From assembly GCA_965279075.1 (NCBI GenBank), contig CBDIHI010000012.1:186001-250000 (forward strand): a stretch of DNA of 64,000 nucleotides, in the 5' to 3' direction. Under the pieces are notes generated by a model. It was not told the origin of the DNA. It saw only the letters and a list, made by a program, of their open reading frames with translations, and made no database searches. Within the stretch, counting starts at the first letter, position 1, and each line of letters opens with the position of its first letter. Shown here one piece after another: positions 32,503-40,536 of the stretch. The position numbers were made by a program, and so were the translations under genes. Source of the DNA: SZAS-79 sp965279075 (lineage in GTDB: Bacteria > Pseudomonadota > Gammaproteobacteria > Burkholderiales > SG8-39).

Positions 32503-34578
32503 GTGAGCGACAACGCGAGGCTCGACCCGAGCGAGCAGCCGACGGTCATCCCCGGGCACACCGGGGCTGCCGCCGCGACGGTCAGCGAAGAGGCGCTGAA
32601 GAAGGCCGAGTCGTACATCGAGGAGGAGGAGGGCGCGGCCAACAAGCTGGGTGGCTGGCTCGGCTGGTTCGTCCTCTTCGTCGCCGTCGCGATGTCGGTG
32701 TTCCACCTGTACACGGCCTACGGGATCGTGGCGACTCAGACCCTGCGCCCGATCCATGTGGCCTTCGTGCTGTCGCTGTCGTTCCTCGTGTTCCCGGTCG
32801 CGGCGCGCTACCGCCACCGGATCATGTGGTGGGACTGGCTGGCAGCGCTGCTGTCGATCGCGGTGGTCGCCTACCTGCTGTACGGCGGCGACGACTTCAC
32901 CGACCGCAACACTTCGCCCGAATCGTGGGACATCTTCTTCGGGATCGCGCTGATCCTGATGGTGATGGAGGTCATGCGCCGCACCAACGGCTGGATCATG
33001 CCGATCATCACGGCGGCATTCATCGCCTACGCGCTGCTCGGGCCCTACCTGCCGCAGCCCTGGACGCACAAGGGGTACGAAGTCGGCCGCCTGGTGGGCC
33101 ACATGTACATGACGCTCGAGGGCATCTACGGCGTGGCGGTGGACGTGTCGTCGTCGCTCATCATCCTGTTCACGATCTTCGGCGCGTTTCTGCAGTACTC
33201 GGGCGCGGGCAAGTTCTACATCGACTTCTCGTTCGCGGCGATGGGCGGCAAGCCCACCGGCGCGGGGCGCACCGTCGTGCTCGCGTCGTTCCTGCTCGGC
33301 GGGCCCTCGGGGTCCGGCGTCGCCACCACGGTGACCCTCGGCGCGGTGGCCTACCCGATGCTCGCCAAGGCGGGGTACGAGAAGAATGCTGCCGGCGGGT
33401 TGCTGTCGGCAGGGGGTCTTGGGGCGATCATCTCCCCGCCGGTGCTCGGCGCCGCGGCCTTCCTGATCGCGGAGTTCCTGAAGATCTCCTACCTCGACGT
33501 GCTGTTGATGGCGGTGATCCCGACCCTGCTGTTCTACCTCGCGCTCTTCCTGATGGTCGAGATCGATGCGCGCAAGTACGGCATGGGCAACACCGTGATC
33601 GACAAGCCCGACACGATGTGGAACCTCACGAAGCACTACTGGTACCACTTCCTTTCGCTGGTCTCGATAGTCGCGTTCATGATGTGGGGCTTCTCGCCGG
33701 TGCTGTCGGTGTTCTGGGCCACGGTCGTGTCGTTCGTCACCAGTTTCCTGCGCCGCGACACCGCGCTGATCAACTACGATTTCTTCACCGGAAAGCTCGG
33801 GGTGGTGCAGGGGTTCCTTCGTTCGCCCTTGTCCAAGGCGATGGAGAACGGCTCGATCGGCGTGCTGAACGTCGCCGCCACCTGCGCCGGCGCCGGCATC
33901 ATCGTCGGCGTGGTGACGCTGACCGGCCTGGGCCTGAAATTCAGCTCCATCGTGATCGACTATGCGGGCGGCTCGCTGCTGCTCACGGCGATCTACACCT
34001 CGCTGGTCGTCTGGATCGTCGGGCTGGCGGTGCCGGTCACGGCGTCCTACATCATCAGCGCCGTGATCGCGGCGCCCGCGCTGATCAAGCTCGGCGTACC
34101 GGACTTCGCGGCGCACATGTTCATCTTCTACTACGCGGTCCTTTCCGAGGTCTCCCCGCCCACCGCGCTTTCGCCCTTCGCGGCTGCAGCGATCACCGGC
34201 GGCGATCCCTACAAGACGACGCTGCAGTGCTGGAAGTACACGGTGCCGGCGTTCCTCGTGCCGTTCATGTTCGTGCTCGATCCGAGCGGGCTGGGCCTCC
34301 TGCTGATGGGCTCGACCAAGGCGCTCGCGGCGGCCAACTGGTGGTCGATCGCCGAAGTGACGATTACCGCAGCCGTCGGCATCGCGGCGCTGGCGGCCGG
34401 GTTCCAGGGCTGGGCATTGATCAGGACCAACCTGCTCGAACGGGCGCTGTTCATCGTGGCCGGGTTCGCGCTGGTCTACCCAAGCGCGGCGGCGGACGTG
34501 ATCGGCTTCGGCGGCGTGATCGTGGCGCTGGTGCTTCAGGTGCTGCGGCGCAAGTCCGCGCCCGCGGCGCGCGCCTGA
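32503..34578 (+). CDS. TRAP transporter fused permease (DctQM type)
   Basis: A 691-residue membrane protein fusing the small 4-helix DctQ-like and large 12-helix DctM-like parts, the usual partner of TAXI receptors. The cytoplasmic N terminus (~1-50) has an acidic patch, and many membrane helices follow from GWFVLFVAVAM onward. The DctM core shows FLLGGPSGSGVATTVTLGAVAYP and AGGLGAIISPPVLGAAAFLIAE, the conserved hairpin. The start is GTG at 32503, 11 bases after the receptor stop. It uses sodium or proton gradients to import the ligand caught by the receptor. Confidence 0.93.
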   Translation: MSDNARLDPSEQPTVIPGHTGAAAATVSEEALKKAESYIEEEEGAANKLGGWLGWFVLFVAVAMSVFHLYTAYGIVATQTLRPIHVAFVLSLSFLVFPVAARYRHRIMWWDWLAALLSIAVVAYLLYGGDDFTDRNTSPESWDIFFGIALILMVMEVMRRTNGWIMPIITAAFIAYALLGPYLPQPWTHKGYEVGRLVGHMYMTLEGIYGVAVDVSSSLIILFTIFGAFLQYSGAGKFYIDFSFAAMGGKPTGAGRTVVLASFLLGGPSGSGVATTVTLGAVAYPMLAKAGYEKNAAGGLLSAGGLGAIISPPVLGAAAFLIAEFLKISYLDVLLMAVIPTLLFYLALFLMVEIDARKYGMGNTVIDKPDTMWNLTKHYWYHFLSLVSIVAFMMWGFSPVLSVFWATVVSFVTSFLRRDTALINYDFFTGKLGVVQGFLRSPLSKAMENGSIGVLNVAATCAGAGIIVGVVTLTGLGLKFSSIVIDYAGGSLLLTAIYTSLVVWIVGLAVPVTASYIISAVIAAPALIKLGVPDFAAHMFIFYYAVLSEVSPPTALSPFAAAAITGGDPYKTTLQCWKYTVPAFLVPFMFVLDPSGLGLLLMGSTKALAAANWWSIAEVTITAAVGIAALAAGFQGWALIRTNLLERALFIVAGFALVYPSAAADVIGFGGVIVALVLQVLRRKSAPAARA

Positions 34579-34594
34579 GGAGGCCGGAACGGCC

Positions 34595-36325
34595 ATGCGT
34601 GAACTTTCCACGGACATCCTGATCCTCGGCTCGGGCGGGGCAGGGCTCTTCGCCGCGCTGCATGCGCACCAGGCGAATCCGGCGTTGTCGATCACCGTTG
34701 CGGTCAAGGGGCTGCTGGGCAAGTGCGGCTGCACGCGCATGGTCCAGGGCGGCTACAACGTGGCGCTGGCCGCGGGCGATTCGATCGAGCGCCACTTCAT
34801 GGACACGATCGAAGGCGGAAAGTGGCTGCCCGACCAGGAACTCGCCTGGAAGCTGGTGACGCTGGCGGTGGAGCGCATCCACGAGCTGGAAAATGAGCTG
34901 GGATGCTTTTTCGACCGCAACCCCGACGGCACGGTCCACCAGAAGGCGTTCGCCGGGCAGACCTTCGACCGCACGGTCCACAAGGGCGACCTGACCGGCA
35001 TCGAGATCATCAACCGGCTGGCCGAGCAGGTCTGGGCGCGCGACATCGGCCGGCTGGAAGAGCACCGTGCCGTGGAGCTGGTCAAGACGGCCTCGGGCGA
35101 TGCGCTGGCGGGCGTGCTGATGATCGACATGCGCACCGGCGAGTTCGTGTTCGTCAAGGCGAAAGCCGTGCTCCTCGCCACGGGCGGCGGACCCACCATG
35201 TACAAGTACCACACGCCCTCCGGCGACAAGAGCTGCGACGGCCTCGGCATGGCGCTGCGCGCGGGGCTTGCCCTGCGCGACATGGAGATGGTGCAGTTCC
35301 ACCCGACCGGGCTGCTCGCGGGCGTGCACACGCGGATGACCGGCACGGTGATCGAGGAGGGCCTGCGCGGCGCGGGCGGGTACCTGCTCGACGGCAATCG
35401 CGAGCGCTTCATGCACAAGTACGACGCGAAGCTCGAGCGGGCGACGCGCGACATCGTCTCGCGCGCCATGTACAGCGAGATGCGCGCCGGACGCACTACG
35501 CCGCACGGCGGCCTCTACATCTCCATGGCCCACCTCGGGCCGGCGAACGTCACGAAGCAGTTCAAGGGAATGGTCGAGCGCTGCGCGGATTCCGGCTTCG
35601 ACCTGGCCGGCGGGCTGGTGGAGGTCGTGCCCACGGCGCACTACATGATGGGCGGCGTCGAGTTCAACCTCGATTGCACGACGGCGCTGCCGGGCCTGTT
35701 CACGGCCGGCGAGGATTCCGGCGGGGTGCACGGCGCCAACCGCCTTGGCGGCAACGGCGTGGCGAATTCGACCGTGTTCGGCGGTGTGGCGGGCGAAGCA
35801 ATGGCGGCGTGGCTGAAGACCGAAGGCGGATTCCGCACGCCCGACAAGACTGCGATCGACACCGCGGTCGCGCGTTGCGAGCGTCCGCTGCGCGCGAAGG
35901 GTGCCTCGCACGGCAGCCTGGAGCCGCTGAGGGAAGGCCTGTTCGACCTGATGTGGGACAAGGTCGGCATCATCCGGGACAAGGCTCCGATGACGGAAGC
36001 GCTGTCCGCGCTGGACGCCATCGACGCCGAGCTGGATGCCTACACCTTGTCCGACCACCAGCGGGGGTTCAACCTGTCGTGGCACGACTGGATGAACCTC
36101 AAGAGCCTGGTGGACGCGAGCCGGGTGATCACGCGGGCGGCGCTCGCGCGCGAGGATTCGCGCGGCGCGCACTTCCGCGCGGACTTCCCGGCAGCGGGTC
36201 CGCTCGAGACTTCGGCCTACACCAGCGTGACGATGGACGGGGCGGGAAAGCTTGCGATCGCGATGAAGCCGGTCGCGTTCACGCGCGTGAAGCCCGGCCA
36301 GACATTGCTCCGCGACGCGGCCTGA
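34595..36325 (+). CDS. SdhA/FrdA/NadB-like FAD oxidoreductase without covalent-FAD histidine
   Basis: A 576-residue flavoprotein of the succinate dehydrogenase/fumarate reductase/L-aspartate oxidase family. It has LILGSGGAGLFAALHA (dinucleotide-binding), FHPTGLLAG, RMTGTVIEEGLRGAGGYLL, RDIVSRAMYSEM, PTAHYMMGGV, and HGANRLGGNGVANSTVFGG. Where SdhA has SHTxxxQGG, with His carrying FAD, this protein has GCTRMVQGG, so FAD should be non-covalent as in NadB. It follows the TRAP permease by 16 bases, implying that the imported carboxylate is oxidised or reduced by it. An electron partner is missing locally. The stop coincides with the start of repeat copy B. Confidence 0.87.
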   Translation: MRELSTDILILGSGGAGLFAALHAHQANPALSITVAVKGLLGKCGCTRMVQGGYNVALAAGDSIERHFMDTIEGGKWLPDQELAWKLVTLAVERIHELENELGCFFDRNPDGTVHQKAFAGQTFDRTVHKGDLTGIEIINRLAEQVWARDIGRLEEHRAVELVKTASGDALAGVLMIDMRTGEFVFVKAKAVLLATGGGPTMYKYHTPSGDKSCDGLGMALRAGLALRDMEMVQFHPTGLLAGVHTRMTGTVIEEGLRGAGGYLLDGNRERFMHKYDAKLERATRDIVSRAMYSEMRAGRTTPHGGLYISMAHLGPANVTKQFKGMVERCADSGFDLAGGLVEVVPTAHYMMGGVEFNLDCTTALPGLFTAGEDSGGVHGANRLGGNGVANSTVFGGVAGEAMAAWLKTEGGFRTPDKTAIDTAVARCERPLRAKGASHGSLEPLREGLFDLMWDKVGIIRDKAPMTEALSALDAIDAELDAYTLSDHQRGFNLSWHDWMNLKSLVDASRVITRAALAREDSRGAHFRADFPAAGPLETSAYTSVTMDGAGKLAIAMKPVAFTRVKPGQTLLRDAA

Positions 36326-36399
36326 ATTCGAAAGATTTAGTTATGAAGATCGGCTCCAGGAGCCGGTCTCCTGTCAGTTGATGTATCGGTATTGATATA
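36325..36399 (+). repeat. 75-nt convergent-junction repeat, copy B
   Basis: Begins on the last base of the flavoprotein stop and ends 28 bases before the converging Fic gene. Against copy C the 35-base core matches at 31 positions by hand alignment. CAGGAG can pair with CTCCTG, while GATCGGCTC can alternatively pair with the overlapping GAGCCGGTC, giving two exclusive hairpins. The terminal TGTATCG/TGATATA stem is kept by G-U pairs. It forms the left border of the Fic/HsdR islet. Confidence 0.72.
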
Positions 36400-36427
36400 T
36401 TTATGAGATATTTTTTAAGGCCGATAT

Positions 36428-37816
36428 CTATCCCGGATGTGCGGCTTGCCATGCGCGATATTCCGACAGTCGGAGCCGATAGCGCACGATGCTTCCTTCG
36501 TGCAACAGGCGAAACTCGCCCAGCGCAAGACGAACGAATTGCTCTGTTTCGTCGGCCGGGATGATGTCAGCGCTCAACCGGTGCACGGAGTCCGCGTTCG
36601 GCGGAAGGTTGCGGCGCACGGTTTCGGAGATCACCTCGATCAATTCATTCCGGTACTTGAGGCGAAATGGATCCGGTACATGGGCTTGTGCGGAGATTGC
36701 CCGGAACTGCTGGCAGGATCGCTCGTAGGCCCATATGAAGACATCGCGCAACAGCTCGACGCGCTTTCTCTCGTACACCCCCAGCAGTCCTTCCACGTAG
36801 ATCTGGCCGGGTACTTCGACAAACGACAGCGGGCAGAGATTTGCCTTGATCAGTGGGATGTTGGCGGCCAGCCGTGAAACGCGCTTGTTGACGTCCTCGA
36901 ACGGCTGAAGGTACGGGATGTGCACCATCAGGAAGAATGCCTGTTCGAACGGGTCCGTGATTGCGGAAGCCTTGGCAAGGGTCATCCTGAACCAGGCCTC
37001 GATCTGTTGCGGTACGGCAAGAGGCCGGTACACCGTGCCGGTGATGTCAACGATCCCGGTGCGCAGGCGTCCGCTCGTCGTCGGGTCACGCATCAGGTCT
37101 TCGGACAGCAGCGCGTGCAGGTTCATGAACGTCGGCATGTCGTAGCCGATTTCGCTTACGTTCTCCACCAGAAACTCGATCGCTAGTTTGTGGTTCAGGA
37201 TCATCTGCGTCTCGACGCGCTCTTTGCCTTCGGCTGCCTCTCCGTTCTCGATCAGGCGCTGGGTGTCGAGTCGGGTATAGGTGTTGCCTTCGAGATGGGA
37301 GGAAGCCCATGAGAGATCGATTAGCAGGCGGCCCAACACGTTCCGTGCGTATGTTCCCGCCGGTCGTTCCTGCCCAAGCGCTGCGGCGCCCAGGTCGTGC
37401 AGCCAGAGTCGTCGTGCCGGATCGTCCAGATACCAGGTTTCGTTCGGGCGGTAGGACTCCAGGAGGTTGGAGTCGTATCCGACGGGTGTGCGCTGCGTTA
37501 TTGGCAGGCGGATCCAGTTGCGGACCATTTCGGCTTCACCCGAGATTGGTAGTTCGGGCGGGGTTCCAGGCGCTGGTGCCGCAGCGGGTCGGGCCGGTCT
37601 TGGATCGGGTTGCCGCCGGTATCTGGTTGCGGGGCCGCGTCCTTCGGCCACAATGCGTGCTTCGCCAGCTAGGTCGGTGAGCCTGCGCTGAAGGGTGCGG
37701 CGGCTGGGTGGGGTTTCCAGCGCCGCCTCCAGTTGGGCGATGGTGACGCCGGCCGGATCGCGGGAGATCGCAGCCAGGATTTGGTCGATCAGGTCGGAGG
37801 CAAGTTCTTTTGGCAC
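36428..37816 (-). CDS. Fic family protein with N-terminal winged helix and degenerate active site
   Basis: A 462-residue protein. Residues ~1-70 look like a winged helix (ISRDPAGVTIAQLEAAL ... RRTLQRRLTDLAGEARI). The Fic domain follows, with an inhibitory-helix motif SSHLEGNTYT ahead of the core, as in class II Fic proteins. The core reads QPFEDVNKRVSR where active AMP-transferases have HPFxxGNGRxxR: His is replaced by Gln and both glycines are lost, so AMPylation is doubtful. The start is GTG at 37816 with a weak ribosome site. An operator-like array lies just upstream. It shares an AT-rich islet with an HsdR-like remnant; type I restriction loci often carry Fic-like genes. Confidence 0.82.
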   Translation of the reverse strand: MPKELASDLIDQILAAISRDPAGVTIAQLEAALETPPSRRTLQRRLTDLAGEARIVAEGRGPATRYRRQPDPRPARPAAAPAPGTPPELPISGEAEMVRNWIRLPITQRTPVGYDSNLLESYRPNETWYLDDPARRLWLHDLGAAALGQERPAGTYARNVLGRLLIDLSWASSHLEGNTYTRLDTQRLIENGEAAEGKERVETQMILNHKLAIEFLVENVSEIGYDMPTFMNLHALLSEDLMRDPTTSGRLRTGIVDITGTVYRPLAVPQQIEAWFRMTLAKASAITDPFEQAFFLMVHIPYLQPFEDVNKRVSRLAANIPLIKANLCPLSFVEVPGQIYVEGLLGVYERKRVELLRDVFIWAYERSCQQFRAISAQAHVPDPFRLKYRNELIEVISETVRRNLPPNADSVHRLSADIIPADETEQFVRLALGEFRLLHEGSIVRYRLRLSEYRAWQAAHPG

Positions 37817-37829
37817 GAAATGGCTTTTA

Positions 37830-37912
37830 TTGGCGTAATAATTTTAAGTAGTTGATCCAAAGTAGCATTATTTGGCGCGATAAGCAAGATCGCGCCAATA
37901 TTTTGACGCGAT
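37830..37912. promoter_or_regulatory. TTGGCGyrAT half-site array upstream of the Fic gene
   Basis: Four related decamers: TTGGCGTAAT (37830-37839), TTGGCGCGAT (37872-37881), its exact reverse complement ATCGCGCCAA (37889-37898) and TTGACGCGAT (37903-37912). The middle pair forms a perfect 10-bp-arm dyad with a 7-base spacer. The surroundings are distinctly AT-rich compared with the rest of the window. The Fic protein's own winged helix is a candidate binder. Confidence 0.55.
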
Positions 37913-37914
37913 AG

Positions 37915-38142
37915 CACGGATACACGATTGAAGCCGTACACCGGCAGCTAGCCGGGGTGCAGGGTTGGACCGAGAAGTCCCAGACCCAAGCCGAAGTGGA
38001 GGCCTTGGTTCTGGATCATTTCTATCTCCAATTGCCCAGTCAGCCGTTCGGCGAGGAAGAGAAAGAAGCCCTCGCGCGCGACGCCTACCGGCCTCTGTGG
38101 GAACGGACGGCGCGTGATGGTGTTGCTCGTCCGGAAGGATAA
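37915..38142 (+). pseudogene. Remnant resembling the C terminus of a type I restriction subunit R
   Basis: After an in-frame TAG at 37912 the reading frame continues with EAVHRQLAGVQGWTEKSQTQ and then EVEALVLDHFYLQLPSQPF and EEEKEALARDAYRPLWERTA, closely resembling by eye the C-terminal helices of HsdR subunits. Only ~70 residues remain of a protein that is normally ~1000 long. Nothing upstream encodes motor or nuclease motifs, so this is debris. Its TAA coincides with the start of repeat copy C. It lies next to the Fic gene, consistent with a lost type I restriction locus. Confidence 0.5.
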
Positions 38143-38216
38143 TTTCTGAAGATTTACTTCATAAAGTCAAGGACAGGAGCCGCTCTCCTGTTAGTTTATG
38201 TATCGATACCGATACA
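38141..38216 (+). repeat. 76-nt convergent-junction repeat, copy C
   Basis: Starts within the stop codon of the HsdR-like remnant and lies against the 3' end of argC. It has a stem ACAGGAG (38173-38179)/CTCCTGT (38185-38191) with loop CCGCT, then TTAGTTTATG and a terminal dyad TGTATCG-ATAC-CGATACA. It is the best-formed of the three copies. It forms the right border of the Fic/HsdR islet, in direct orientation to copy B. Confidence 0.75.
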
Positions 38217-38240
38217 CTGACACTGGAAAACGTCGACCCT

Positions 38241-39240
38241 CTAGGGCCACAGCGGCAGCCCCGCCAGCCCCGCCGTTTCGGGCTGGTCGGTCATCAGGTT
38301 CGCGTTCTGCACCGCCTGTCCGGCGGCACCCTTGCCGAGGTTGTCGATTGCGCCCAGGGCCACGACCAGGGCCCGTCTCCTCGTTGGCCGCATAGGACAG
38401 GAAGATGAGGTTCGAGCCGGTGGCCCACTTGGTGTGGGGGCCGCGCCCCTTCTCGGCCGCCACGACTTTCACGAAGGGCTCGCCGCGATAGGCGGCTTCG
38501 GCGGCGGCGTACAGCTGCGCAGTGTCGACCTTGCCGCGCGGCCGCGCATAGCAGGTGGCGAGGATGCCGCGGGTCATCGGGATCAGGTGCGGCGTGAACG
38601 CGACCGAGGCCGCCCGTCCCGCGAGGCCAGCCAGCGTACGGCGGATCTCCGGCACATGCGGATGCCCGCCAAGGCCGTAGGCGAACAGGTCCTCGTTGGT
38701 TTCCGCGTAGCCGAAATCGCTGGCCCCGCCCCGGCCGGTGCCGGTGACGCCGCTCTTCGCGTCGATGGCGATGCCTTCGGGCTCGACGAGGCCCGCAGCG
38801 ACGAGCGGCGCGAGCGCCAGCAGTGCGGCGGCGGGATAGCACCCCGGGTTCGCCAGCCGCGTTGCGGAGGCAATGCGCGCGCGCTGGCCGGGAAGTTCGG
38901 TCAGCCCGTACACCCAGCCCGGTGCGTCGCGATGGTCACCGCCGACGTCGACGATCCGGGTCGCGGCCGGGACGCGTGCGAGCGGCTCCGCGGACTTGCC
39001 GGTGGGCAGCGAAGCGAACAGCAGGTCGATGCCACCGAGTTTCTCAGGCACGAACGGCTCGATGACGATGCCGGCCGCGGGATGGCCGGCCAGGCCCGGG
39101 AAGCGCTGGCCGAGCTTTTGCCCGACCGTGCTTTCGCCGCTCGCGTAGACGACCTCGAACGCAGGGTGCCCGAGACACAGCCGCAGCAGTTCGCTGCCCC
39201 CGAAGCCGCTGACGCCGGCGATGCCGATGCGTATGCCCAT
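38241..39240 (-). CDS. argC: N-acetyl-gamma-glutamyl-phosphate reductase, with a C-terminal frameshift
   Basis: NADPH-dependent third step of arginine synthesis. The protein begins IRIGIAGVSGFGGSELLRL (nucleotide-binding) and has the catalytic Cys in LANPGCYPAAALLAL, with ETNEDLFAYGLGGHPHVPEI and FTPHLIPMTRGILAT. Near 38369-38376 (GGGCCC) the frame changes. The family-typical end ALGAIDNLGKGAAGQAVQNA ... GLPLWP stop is present in another frame and ends at 38241. The unshifted frame would run on to 38191 with a meaningless tail inside repeat C. Because arginine synthesis is essential for prototrophy and both halves are well conserved, a one-base sequence error or very recent mutation is likely. 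Confidence 0.85.
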
Positions 39241-39255
39241 TGCCGCGGCCGTCCT

Positions 39256-39924
39256 CTAGCCGATGTTCTTCCGGAAGAATTCCAGCGTGCGGCTGCGCGC
39301 GAGCTTCGAGGCCTCGGCGTTGAAGGAGCCGCGCTGGTCGCAGTTGAAGCCGTGCCCGGCCGGGTAGAAGTGGGCGACGATCGAGGCGTGCTTGGCGACC
39401 GCGGCCTTGGCCTGGTCGGGCGTAGGCGACTGGTCCTGCTCGCCGAAGTTGCACATCATCGGCACCTTGGGTGCTTCGTCGGCGAAGTTCGGGATGCCGC
39501 CGCCGTAGTAGGGGGCTGCGCAGGCGAGGCCCGCCGTGCGCGCCGCGGCCACCCAGGCTACGGTGCCGCCCCAGCAGTAGCCGACGATGCCGACCTTGCC
39601 GGCGGACTGCGCCTCCTTGACGGCCGCATCTACGTCCTGCATGGTCTGCTTCCAGTCGAGCTTCTGCATGATGGCGAGGCCGGCTTGGATCTCGGGCTGG
39701 GTGTAGCCGGTGTCGTAGCCGCGCTGGACGCGGTCGTACATGGCCGGCGCGATCACGACGTAGCCGTCCGCCGCGTAGCCGTCGGCGACGGACTTGATGT
39801 GGCTGTTCACGCCGAAGATCTCCTGGATCACGACGACGGCGCCGCGCGGCTTGCCGGCGGGGTCCGCGCGGTAGGCGGCGAGCTTGTGGCCGTCGGCGGC
39901 GGCGAGTTCGATCATTTTGCCCAT
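39256..39924 (-). CDS. Dienelactone hydrolase family protein
   Basis: A 222-residue alpha/beta hydrolase of the dienelactone hydrolase type. It has VVVIQEIFGVNSHIKSVADGYA, the nucleophile motif GYCWGG (Cys), an acidic residue in GEQDQSPTPDQ and the catalytic His in PAGHGFNCDQRGSF. The ATG at 39924 follows AGGAGG. Classical members hydrolyse carboxymethylenebutenolide in chloroaromatic breakdown, but stand-alone homologues like this one are mostly uncharacterised. It is located upstream of argC on the same strand with a 15-base gap. Confidence 0.87.
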   Translation of the reverse strand: MGKMIELAAADGHKLAAYRADPAGKPRGAVVVIQEIFGVNSHIKSVADGYAADGYVVIAPAMYDRVQRGYDTGYTQPEIQAGLAIMQKLDWKQTMQDVDAAVKEAQSAGKVGIVGYCWGGTVAWVAAARTAGLACAAPYYGGGIPNFADEAPKVPMMCNFGEQDQSPTPDQAKAAVAKHASIVAHFYPAGHGFNCDQRGSFNAEASKLARSRTLEFFRKNIG

Positions 39925-40005
39925 GGTGAATCCTCCTGTGGGGTGCGTCAAAATCGAGGGGCCCATTCTAGCCGCGGCGCGAGGCCGGCGGGAGGCAGCG
40001 GCGGG

Positions 40006-40017
40006 TACAATTCCGCG
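40006..40017 (+). promoter_or_regulatory. -10 element giving a predicted leaderless ogt transcript
   Basis: GGG-TACAAT-TCCGCG is followed immediately by the ATG at 40018. Transcription should begin about seven bases after the hexamer, that is at the ATG itself. No ribosome-binding site fits in the space. Confidence 0.45.
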
Positions 40018-40536
40018 ATGGCAGCCTTCGATGCGGTGATCGCGTTTCCGGCCATGCACGTGGGGATCCGCGTGGATGGGGACGCGCTGTCCGCGATCAC
40101 CTTCCTGCCGGCCTCCACGCCGCTGGTGGCGCCCCGGGGGGCGCTGGCGGAGCGCGCGGCCCGCCAGATCGAGTCCTACCGCGACGACCCCGACACGCCG
40201 TTCGACCTCCCGCTGCAGCCGGTCGGCTCGCCGCTGCAGCGCGCGGTGTGGGCGCAGATCAGCGCGATCCCGCGCGGCCGTACTCGCACGTACGGCGAAC
40301 TTTCGGCCGCCATCGCCCCGGCGATCATGGCCAACCCGCGTACCGTCGGGCAGTCCTGCGGCGACAATCCGTTCCCCATCGTCGTGCCCTGCCATCGCGT
40401 AGTGGCCGCAGGCGGGCTGGGTGGCTTCGCCCACCACGGCAGCGGTTACCTGATCGAGACCAAGACCTGGCTGCTGCGGCACGAAAGCCTGCCGCTTGAA
40501 CAGGAGGCCGGGTCGCTGTGGCACGCAGCGCGTTAG
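40018..40536 (+). CDS. ogt: Methylated-DNA--protein-cysteine S-methyltransferase
   Basis: Suicidal repair of O6-alkylguanine in DNA. The 172-residue protein has an N-terminal domain, the winged helix SPLQRAVWAQISAIPRGRTRTYGEL (DNA-binding), and the acceptor motif IVVPCHRVVAAGG with Cys125. The helix before it reads TVGQSCGDNPFP where most members have AVGxAxxxNP. There is no AdaA domain. The ATG at 40018 has no ribosome site and directly follows a promoter-like TACAAT. The end overlaps the xerD start by 19 bases. Confidence 0.92.
   Translation: MAAFDAVIAFPAMHVGIRVDGDALSAITFLPASTPLVAPRGALAERAARQIESYRDDPDTPFDLPLQPVGSPLQRAVWAQISAIPRGRTRTYGELSAAIAPAIMANPRTVGQSCGDNPFPIVVPCHRVVAAGGLGGFAHHGSGYLIETKTWLLRHESLPLEQEAGSLWHAAR

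Noticed and set aside
32326..34740. An 804-codon minus-strand frame over the TRAP permease
   Set aside because: It is His/Arg/Asp-rich and antisense to a clear permease; it looks like a composition artefact.
36325..38216. The flanking repeats as ends of an insertion sequence or composite transposon
   Set aside because: No transposase or integrase lies between them, and copy A stands alone at 8481 without any cargo, so an IS origin is not supported.
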